Source of the DNA: Dehalococcoidia bacterium
GTDB taxonomy: Bacteria; Chloroflexota; Dehalococcoidia; DSTF01; WHTK01
Direction of reading: 5' to 3'
Assembly (NCBI GenBank): GCA_035574915.1
Contig: DATLYJ010000063.1
Coordinates: forward strand, 1 to 42,929
DNA: 42,929 bases
Below, in pieces: positions 37,404 to 42,929 of this stretch; position 1 is the stretch's first letter; every line of letters starts with the position of its first letter. Both the position numbers and the translations under genes were made by a program. The notes beneath the pieces were generated by a model, which made no database searches, had not been told where the DNA came from, and saw nothing but the letters and a program-made list of their open reading frames with translations.

Positions 37404-37409
37404 TACGAT
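37404..37409 (+). promoter_or_regulatory. -10 element of yajQ, probably leaderless
   Basis: TACGAT ends 6 nt before the yajQ ATG at 37416, placing the transcription start at or next to the ATG. No Shine-Dalgarno precedes the ATG. Confidence 0.45.
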
Positions 37410-37415
37410 AGGTAC

Positions 37416-37916
37416 ATGCCGAAAACCGAGTCCTTCGACATCAGCACCGGTGTCGACCTGCAGGAGGTCGACAACGCCGTCAACCAGGCGCGCCGCGAGC
37501 TCCAGAACCGCTACGACTTCAAGAAGGTCCTCGCCGAGATCGAGTACGACCACCATGCGCCGAGGCTGACGCTGCGCACCGAGTCCGAGTTCCAGATCAA
37601 CGCCATGTGGGAGGCGCTGGCGCAGCGTTTACGCGCGCGGCACGTCCCTCTCCAGAACCTGAAGCGCGGCAACATCGAGAAGGCCGGCGGCAACACCGTC
37701 CGCCAGGAGATCAAGATCGCCCAGGCGATCGACCCGGAGACCGCGCGCAAGATCGTCAAGTTCATCAAGGACCGCGGCTTCAAGAAGGTCCAGGCCCAGG
37801 TCCAGGGCGACGAAGTCCGCGTCTCCGCCCCGAGCCGCGACGACCTGCAGGCCGTCATCCGCGAAGTCAAGGCCGGAGACTGGGGCATCGAGCTCAAGTT
37901 CGGGAACTACCGCTGA
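37416..37916 (+). CDS. YajQ-family nucleotide-binding protein
   Basis: 166 aa with the two ferredoxin-like repeats of YajQ: MPKTESFDISTGVDLQEVDNAVNQARRELQNRYDFK at the start, then GGNTVRQEIKIAQAIDPETARKIVKFIKD and VQAQVQGDEVRVSAPSRDDLQAVI. Members bind nucleotides, and some (Xanthomonas) bind c-di-GMP and act with transcription factors. The role here is unknown. The ATG has no ribosome-binding site. A hairpin without a T-tract (CCCGAG 37994-37999 with CTCGGG 38006-38011) follows in the convergent gap. Confidence 0.94.
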   Translation: MPKTESFDISTGVDLQEVDNAVNQARRELQNRYDFKKVLAEIEYDHHAPRLTLRTESEFQINAMWEALAQRLRARHVPLQNLKRGNIEKAGGNTVRQEIKIAQAIDPETARKIVKFIKDRGFKKVQAQVQGDEVRVSAPSRDDLQAVIREVKAGDWGIELKFGNYR

Positions 37917-38044
37917 GCCCCCACGAAGGGGCGACCGGGCCGCACACGCAGGCCTGCATGAGGGCAGGGCCCATAGCCAGGGAAACCGCCTGACCCGAGG
38001 GTGCTCTCGGGCACTCAATGGGACGCGACCTAGGCGGGACGCCG

Positions 38045-38836
38045 TTAGCTCAAGAATCCCAGCACCGCCCGCTGGAACTCCTCCGGCTGCTCCAGCATCG
38101 GCAAGTGGCCCGCCTCCTCGAGGATCGCCAGCCTCGACCCCGCGATCATCTCGTTGAAGGCGTGCGCGTAGGCCAGTGGCACCAGGCCGTCGGACGTGCC
38201 CCAGACCAGCAGCGTCGGCGTCTTGATGCGGTGGATGCGCTTCTTCAAGCCCTTGTCGGGGATGGGCCACAGGAACTTGCCGGACGTCGTCAGCGCCTTC
38301 TGGCGCTCAAGCATCGCTCGCCGCTGCTCGTCCTCGTCCGTCGGCAGCGCCGGCACTAGCCCCTTCTCGCGCGCGGCCTCGACGTCGTGCCACGTGAGGC
38401 GCTGGATAGTCGAAGCGCCGCCCGCAAAGAAGTCCGGCGACGGCTGGTCATCGAGCCAGAGCCCGGTCGGCGCGATCAACACCAGCTTCGACACGGCGTG
38501 CGAGTCGTGCGCCGCGACCTCCGCCGCCAGGCAGCCGCCAAGGTCGAGCCCCATCAGCGCCGGCCGCTCCAGCCCCAGCGCCTCTATGTAGTCGAGCTGC
38601 AGGAACGCCAGGTCGTGGAAGTCCTCGACGTGCTCGAGGCCGGTCGAGCGGCCGACTCCCGGCAACTGCGGGGCGAACACCTGAAAGCGCGCCGTGAGGA
38701 AGTCGAGCCATGTGGGCCACGACAGCATCCCGTCGTAGCCGTGGAAGTAGACCAGCGGCGGCCCTGACCCCTGCACGAAGGTGTGGATCTGGAACTTCCC
38801 GTCCAGGACGGAGACAATTCGTTCTTCAGCCATCAC
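38045..38836 (-). CDS. Alpha/beta hydrolase with Asp at the nucleophile position
   Basis: 263 aa. Core-fold features are FHGYDG (oxyanion side), the nucleophile elbow LMGLDLGGCLAAE with Asp98 where most relatives have Ser, Asp216 (WGTSDGLVP) and His244 (EEAGHLPML). The surrounding sequence resembles serine hydrolases of the MhpC type. Asp at the elbow is found in haloalkane dehalogenases and epoxide hydrolases, which use an ester intermediate. Activity on such substrates is inference. It lies downstream of the LLM oxidoreductase, 110 nt away. Confidence 0.85.
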   Translation of the reverse strand: MMAEERIVSVLDGKFQIHTFVQGSGPPLVYFHGYDGMLSWPTWLDFLTARFQVFAPQLPGVGRSTGLEHVEDFHDLAFLQLDYIEALGLERPALMGLDLGGCLAAEVAAHDSHAVSKLVLIAPTGLWLDDQPSPDFFAGGASTIQRLTWHDVEAAREKGLVPALPTDEDEQRRAMLERQKALTTSGKFLWPIPDKGLKKRIHRIKTPTLLVWGTSDGLVPLAYAHAFNEMIAGSRLAILEEAGHLPMLEQPEEFQRAVLGFLS

Positions 38837-38946
38837 TCACCTCACGACCGGCCTGCCGGACACCCTCACGTCGAGCACCAGGCGGGCCAGCCGAATGCCG
38901 GGAGTGCACGCCTGTCCTCGGACTTTGAAAATCCGGATGTCCCCTG

Positions 38947-40227
38947 TTAGCTCCCCACCGGCGCTGGCCTCGCGCGCTCCTCCTGGGGGATGCCCGTCGG
39001 ATACCATTTGTCTTCCCAGTTGGAGAACTTGCCCTTCAGGTAGGGCATCACCTCCCTGGCGAACAGCTCCGTGCTCTTCTGCACCTTCTCCTTCGGCATG
39101 TCGCCCCACTGCATCAGCACCATCAGGTGGCCGACGTTGAGGCTCTCGATGCACTCCTCGAGGCGCTCGCGCACTGTCGCCGGGCTGCCAGCGATGATGC
39201 TTCCGGTCTCGAGGCGCTCCTTCCACGTGTTCTCCATCTCCAGCGCCAGGTCCGGGGCCGTGACGTTGCTCGCCCGCTGCTGCGGCGTCACCTGCGCCAC
39301 CAGCCGGTCGCGGAACTGGTCGAGGAAGCCGCGCTCGAGCGTCGCCTGCGTCCGGTAGCCGGGGGCCTGGAACCCGCCGCCGATGTGCAGGCACTTGTCG
39401 TAGAAGTAGTGCGCGTGCGCGGCGTAGTCCTTCTCCGCCTGCTCGTCCGTCTCCGCGACCGCGACAAGCTGCAGGAAGCCGGTGCGGTAGGGGTTGCGGT
39501 CCTTGCCCAGGCTGTCGACCGCGTTCCAGTAGCCCTGCACCGCCGCCTGGGCGCGGCGGTAGCCGCCGTAGCTCAGGTAGCAGTACACGTAGTCGTTCTG
39601 CGCCGACCACACCCAGGTCTCGATCGAGCCGCCGCCGGGGATCCAGACAGGCGGGTGCGGCTTCTGGATCGGGCGCGGCCAGATGTTCACGTACCGGAGC
39701 TGCGTGTACTTGCCGTTGAACGCGAAGATCTCCTCTTCCGTCCAGGCCCTCATGATCAGGTCATGCGCCTCGTAGTAGCGGTCGCGCAGCGTCGCCGGCG
39801 TCATCCCGTAGCAGTAGTTCGTGTCCATCGACGTCCCCACCGGGAAGCCGGCGACCAGCCGGCCGCCGCTGAGCACGTCGAGCATCGCGAACTCCTCCGC
39901 GACGCGGATCGGCGGGTTGTAGAGGGCGATGGAGTTCCCAAGGACGACCAGGGCCGCTCGCGACGTCCGTCGCGTCAGCGTTGCCGCCATGATGTTCGGC
40001 GAGGGCATCGTGCCGTAGGCGTTCTGGTGGTGCTCGTTCACGCAGATGCCGTCGAAGCCCATCTTCTCCGCGAATTCGAGCTCGTCGAGGTACTCGTGAT
40101 AGGCCTTGTGCATCACCTTGCCCTCGTACAGGTGCGCGGGCGGCGTCACCCATACGCTCGGGTACTTCTGGGAGAAGTCCTGGGGCAGTGCCGGGTACGG
40201 CATGAGATGAAACCAGTGGAACTTCAC
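38947..40227 (-). CDS. LLM-class flavin-dependent oxidoreductase (bacterial luciferase-like)
   Basis: 426 aa TIM-barrel monooxygenase-family protein using FMN or F420. Family features are FDGICVNEHHQNAYGTMPSPNIMAATL, LYNPPIRVAEEFAMLDVLSGGRLVAGFPVGTSMD, and the SIIAGSPATVRERLEE end. It is longer than usual members by an extended central region (about 200-330). The partner flavin reductase is not nearby. The substrate is unknown, and linkage with an Asp-nucleophile hydrolase suggests a degradation or detoxification pair. Confidence 0.9.
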   Translation of the reverse strand: MKFHWFHLMPYPALPQDFSQKYPSVWVTPPAHLYEGKVMHKAYHEYLDELEFAEKMGFDGICVNEHHQNAYGTMPSPNIMAATLTRRTSRAALVVLGNSIALYNPPIRVAEEFAMLDVLSGGRLVAGFPVGTSMDTNYCYGMTPATLRDRYYEAHDLIMRAWTEEEIFAFNGKYTQLRYVNIWPRPIQKPHPPVWIPGGGSIETWVWSAQNDYVYCYLSYGGYRRAQAAVQGYWNAVDSLGKDRNPYRTGFLQLVAVAETDEQAEKDYAAHAHYFYDKCLHIGGGFQAPGYRTQATLERGFLDQFRDRLVAQVTPQQRASNVTAPDLALEMENTWKERLETGSIIAGSPATVRERLEECIESLNVGHLMVLMQWGDMPKEKVQKSTELFAREVMPYLKGKFSNWEDKWYPTGIPQEERARPAPVGS

Positions 40228-40393
40228 CGTCGCAACCTCCCGAAACGATTCCCGTCTGGTGCCCGCACTTTACGCGAGGTGGAAGGTTTTCTCAAGACGG
40301 TGCACGTGGCCCGCTGACACCGAGGACCTGTAAGCGTTTCCCCTCGCCTGGCCCAGCCGCTATTCTGGCCTCGAAGTCGAGCGCGGAGGTTGG

Positions 40394-41101
40394 GTGCGAG
40401 GATACGCAATCTGCACGGCGCCGCGTTCGGGGAGCAACTGGCTCTGCCAGTTGCTCACGAGCACTGGCGTCCTCGGTAGGCCCCTTGAGTACTTCAACGG
40501 CCCCGCCCGCCGGGAGCTCGACGACCCTTCGTTCCCCGATGACCCGCGGCAGCAATTGGATCGCGTGTTCACACAGGGCGCGACCGCCAACGGCGTCTAC
40601 GGCCTCAAATTGTTCGCACAGCAGCGACGCCAGATCGAGCCGACGGTCGACCTGCTCCGCGACCTGCCTAACGTTTCCTTCGTGTTTCTCAGGCGCAGGG
40701 ATGTCCTGGGTCAGGCTATCTCCTGGGCCAAGGCGCTCCAGACGCTTCGATATCGCTCAACGCAGCCGCAGCGGGGTCAGGCCGCCTACAGCTTCGACGC
40801 CATCGCGGAGAGGCTGCGGAGCCTTGACCAGGAGTACGCTGACTGGGCCGCCTACTTCGGACGACACCCCATACGCCCACTGGAGGTGTACTACGAAGAC
40901 ATGTTGGTGGCTCCGCAGTCGGTGGTCGATAAGATTGCGAAGCTGGTCGGGGTGAATGAGTCTGCGATCGTGCGCCCAACACTCATCGACCTCGAGGTCC
41001 AGCGCGACGAGGCCACCGAGGAGTGGCGGCGCCGCTTTTTTGCCGATCAGAGACGGCGCTCCGGCTCAACTCTCTGGCGGAGACTGCTACGCAGGCGCTG
41101 A
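40394..41101 (+). CDS. Stf0-type sulfotransferase
   Basis: 235 aa. The PAPS 5'-phosphosulfate loop TAPRSGSNWL (8-17) and the FVFLRRRDVLGQAISWAKALQT 3'-phosphate motif are clear. YEDMLVAPQSVVDKIAKLVG and the short length match Stf0 (trehalose 2-sulfotransferase) relatives. The acceptor sugar is unknown. GTG start with CGGAGG 4 nt upstream. Its last 55 bases overlap the convergent glycosyltransferase gene, and the lysine/arginine-rich tail is encoded there. Confidence 0.88.
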   Translation: MRGYAICTAPRSGSNWLCQLLTSTGVLGRPLEYFNGPARRELDDPSFPDDPRQQLDRVFTQGATANGVYGLKLFAQQRRQIEPTVDLLRDLPNVSFVFLRRRDVLGQAISWAKALQTLRYRSTQPQRGQAAYSFDAIAERLRSLDQEYADWAAYFGRHPIRPLEVYYEDMLVAPQSVVDKIAKLVGVNESAIVRPTLIDLEVQRDEATEEWRRRFFADQRRRSGSTLWRRLLRRR

Positions 41102-42105
41102 CTGTTCAGGCCCAGCCGCTGCCGGATCTCCCACAGGTAGAGGGACACGGTCTCTCCTAGGCGCATCTTCTGCCCGGGGGGTCCCTGATGGAGGACCTCC
41201 TCGTACACGCCAAGAAGAAAGTCCACAGCGGCTTCCACGGTGGCCACGGAGCGGATGATGTCTCGGACTTGAGCGGCCTCCTCGGGGTCGTGGGCGTCCA
41301 TGGAGGCGAGCACAGCTTCGGGGGTGAGAGGCCCACTCAACGCCTGGAACCCGAAATTCATCCGGCGGAGGGCCCAAAAGTTCGAGGTATTGACCGCCGG
41401 CCCGACGCCCGCGTAGTCGCAGAGCACGACAGCCGTACCGACAGCCATGGCCTCGATCGCGCTCTTCGCCTTTGCGAAAACGAGGTCATATTGCCCGAGA
41501 AGCCTCTCGGGGGCGTCTACGGGGTTGCCATTCCACAGTCCGACCACATCGAGCTCTACCCGGGCCCGCCGGCATGCCTCGACAACCGCGGGGAGGTGAG
41601 TATCGCTCCTTGCATAGTTGCTGAAGACCAGGGCCCGTCGCGGTCGAGGCGGGAGCGGCGGCCGGGGCAGGAACCGCCGGGTGTCTACGAAGTTCGCCAG
41701 AAACTCCACGCGCCCCTCAGGTAGGCCATCTCTCACAAGGCGGTCGATGCACACCTGGCTCACGCCGAAGTAGCGGCGAATTGCCGGGTGCCTGGGCGCC
41801 TTGTCTTGGTCAGCATCGTGCGAATGGCTCACGAATATCGCTGGAGTCCTCGGAAAGCGCCGCACGGCAGCGAGTGTCTGCACGCAGTGGTGTCCGTGGA
41901 TGACATCCGGCGCGGCATCTACGTCAGCTAGCCTAGTAAAGACAGGTATGCCCAGGGCCTGGACCTCATCGCTGATCACTCCCGGGGCAGGTGTGTAAAT
42001 TAGTGGTTCGTGTCCGCGCGACTTCAATTCGGCAGCCAGGTCTCGGACGAATATCTCCGTGCCCGTGCGGTGGTTGAGCTGGATGTTGGTGATCAGGATC
42101 CGCAA
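41047..42105 (-). CDS. Glycosyltransferase (GT4-like)
   Basis: 352 aa. The GT-B fold is indicated by NIQLNHRTGTEIFVRDLAAELKSRGHEP, GHHCVQTLAAVRRFP and the C-terminal GQYDLVFAKAKSAIEAMAVGTAVVLCDYAGVGP with the conserved E-x-A-M-A-x-G-T nucleotide-sugar site. Donor and acceptor are unknown. It starts 14 nt after the stop of the acyltransferase gene and overlaps the sulfotransferase gene tail to tail. Together they suggest modified surface polysaccharide or glycolipid. Confidence 0.9.
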   Translation of the reverse strand: MRILITNIQLNHRTGTEIFVRDLAAELKSRGHEPLIYTPAPGVISDEVQALGIPVFTRLADVDAAPDVIHGHHCVQTLAAVRRFPRTPAIFVSHSHDADQDKAPRHPAIRRYFGVSQVCIDRLVRDGLPEGRVEFLANFVDTRRFLPRPPLPPRPRRALVFSNYARSDTHLPAVVEACRRARVELDVVGLWNGNPVDAPERLLGQYDLVFAKAKSAIEAMAVGTAVVLCDYAGVGPAVNTSNFWALRRMNFGFQALSGPLTPEAVLASMDAHDPEEAAQVRDIIRSVATVEAAVDFLLGVYEEVLHQGPPGQKMRLGETVSLYLWEIRQRLGLNSQRLRSSLRQRVEPERRL

Positions 42106-42119
42106 TGCGTCCTCTGGAC

Positions 42120-42641
42120 CTACACCACCTCGGATTCGGGTACATGGCCGATGACCCGGGCCGGGTTACCGGCAACGACCGCACGTTCGGGCACGTCCTT
42201 GCTTACGACGGATCCTGCGCAAACGAAAGCGTTGGCGCCCACCGTGACACCGGGTAGCAGGAAAGCGCCCCCGCCTATCCGCGCCCCGCGCCGGATCACT
42301 GGCGCCTCCCGCACGAACTCGACCCCTGGTCGGCGATAGCTCATGCGCCGGTCATTCATTGTCGTGACCCGCGGACCGCAGAAGACCTCATCTTCGATTA
42401 CAGTGCCGCGCGTTATGTAGCAGCCGCTCTGCAGGGATACGTTGTCCCCGATCCTCACGTCGCCTTCGATGTCCACGTAGGAGCCAATGGTGCAGTTGGC
42501 GCCAATGACCGTCTCGCTCCGGATCAGTACGAAGTTGCCGATCCGCGTGCCCTCCCCTATCCGGACATTCGGGAAGATTACGGAGTTCTGCCCCCAGAGG
42601 TCCTGTTCCCCCGAACGGACGATGTGACCCGTGTCCGCCAA
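42120..42641 (-). CDS. Left-handed beta-helix (hexapeptide) acyltransferase, sugar N-acetyltransferase-like
   Basis: 173 aa. About seven hexapeptide coils are visible: VRIGEGTRIGNFVLIRSETVIG, CTIGSYVDIEGDVRIGD, then the active-site NDRRMSYRRPGVEF loop, followed by RIGGGAFLLPGVTVGANAFVCAGSVVSKDVP. The NDR and GN-PARVIG features fit the WbpD/WlbB type of UDP-sugar amino acetyltransferase in O-antigen pathways, but the substrate is unproven. It is the first gene of a minus-strand pair with the glycosyltransferase. Confidence 0.88.
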   Translation of the reverse strand: MADTGHIVRSGEQDLWGQNSVIFPNVRIGEGTRIGNFVLIRSETVIGANCTIGSYVDIEGDVRIGDNVSLQSGCYITRGTVIEDEVFCGPRVTTMNDRRMSYRRPGVEFVREAPVIRRGARIGGGAFLLPGVTVGANAFVCAGSVVSKDVPERAVVAGNPARVIGHVPESEVV

Positions 42642-42790
42642 AATGCACCCCTGCTCGCCACCGGACCTGGCAGCTCAACGGCTCAGCCGCCTTCGGCCAC
42701 GAAACATCTTACTTTGCCAGGAGCCTCACGAAGCAGGGCAAAGATCCCCAACTGCTCTCGCAGGCGACACCACTGGCGTTTGTTCTCGCC

Positions 42791-42929
42791 CTACTCCCCC
42801 CACACCTCCCGCATCACCCGCAGCCAGTTCCCGTTGCAGATGCGCTCGATGCGGTCGTCCGAGTAGCCGCGCGCCTTCAGCGCCCGCAACACCAGCGGCA
42901 GCCCCGTCACGTCCTTTACGCAGGCGGGG
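42791..42929 (-). CDS. Membrane dipeptidase (peptidase M19) C-terminus, partial
   Basis: Only the last 46 residues are in the window. They read PLVLRALKARGYSDDRIERICNGNWLRVMREVW, the conserved end of M19 renal-dipeptidase-like zinc peptidases (GY-xD-x-I-xxI-xGNWLR). The catalytic metal ligands lie beyond the right edge. No substrate can be given. Confidence 0.8.
   Translation of the reverse strand, partial: PACVKDVTGLPLVLRALKARGYSDDRIERICNGNWLRVMREVWGE

Noticed and set aside
39127-40317. 396-codon plus-strand frame opposite the LLM oxidoreductase
   Set aside because: Low-complexity antisense shadow of a well-recognised gene.

Overview
This window is a GC-rich bacterial chromosome segment that most resembles the Chloroflexota, probably a Dehalococcoidia-like or related lineage. 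The lineage call is inference. It rests on Thr-Pro-Asn repeat surface proteins with an actinobacterial/chloroflexotal ectodomain, an RpiB that looks actinobacterial in type, short core-MetE proteins, a two-subunit class I fumarase, a luciferase-like flavin enzyme, many GTG/TTG starts and several genes that look leaderless. No rRNA, tRNA, CRISPR array, phage or insertion sequence was recognised.

Layout. 1-484: 3' end of an acyl-CoA carboxylase beta subunit. 485-5620: two large surface proteins with Thr-Pro stalks and C-terminal sorting-like signals. Each has a long leader that can fold, and a decayed fragment of a third such protein lies between them. 5621-18143: a plus-strand metabolic block with aconitase, a VOC protein, PurE and PurK, an AAA/DUF4143 ATPase of different base composition, isocitrate dehydrogenase, a PIN toxin-antitoxin pair, malate dehydrogenase and fumarase alpha and beta. 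A ferritin, a small Cys-Cys protein and a cupin sit between the fumarase subunits. 18339-18954: a broken DUF433/DUF5615 toxin-antitoxin fusion.

18997-20987 (minus): two translationally coupled MetE-like proteins, one with all zinc ligands and one with none, behind a promoter and an attenuator-like hairpin. 21224-27155 (minus): an operon running tsaC, rpiB, a degenerate prenyl-synthase-like gene, pgk, apgM, tpiA, miaA. 27234-34888 (plus): nucleotide synthesis, with guaA, an HTH/PIN toxin-antitoxin pair coupled to purD, a cupin, purB, a membrane protein, purC, purS and a tiny Cys-rich protein. 34930-37145 (minus): a DUF2236 protein and a primary-type sigma factor. 37416: YajQ. 38045-40227 (minus): an alpha/beta hydrolase with Asp at the nucleophile position and an LLM flavin oxidoreductase. 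40394-42641: a Stf0-type sulfotransferase, a glycosyltransferase and a hexapeptide acyltransferase, suggesting surface-glycan modification. The right edge holds the C-terminus of a membrane dipeptidase.

The genes supply most of an oxidative TCA section (aconitase, IDH, fumarase, MDH), lower glycolysis and much of purine synthesis (PurD, E, K, C, B, S, GuaA). The strongest leads are accessory elements inside housekeeping operons. The first is a toxin-antitoxin pair with a perfect 18-bp operator palindrome whose toxin stop overlaps the purD start. The second is the catalytic and zinc-less MetE pair. The third is the degenerate prenyl-synthase gene. The fourth is a TA fusion broken by an 8-bp tandem duplication plus a second indel. 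The fifth is a promoter-to-terminator transcript before aconitase.
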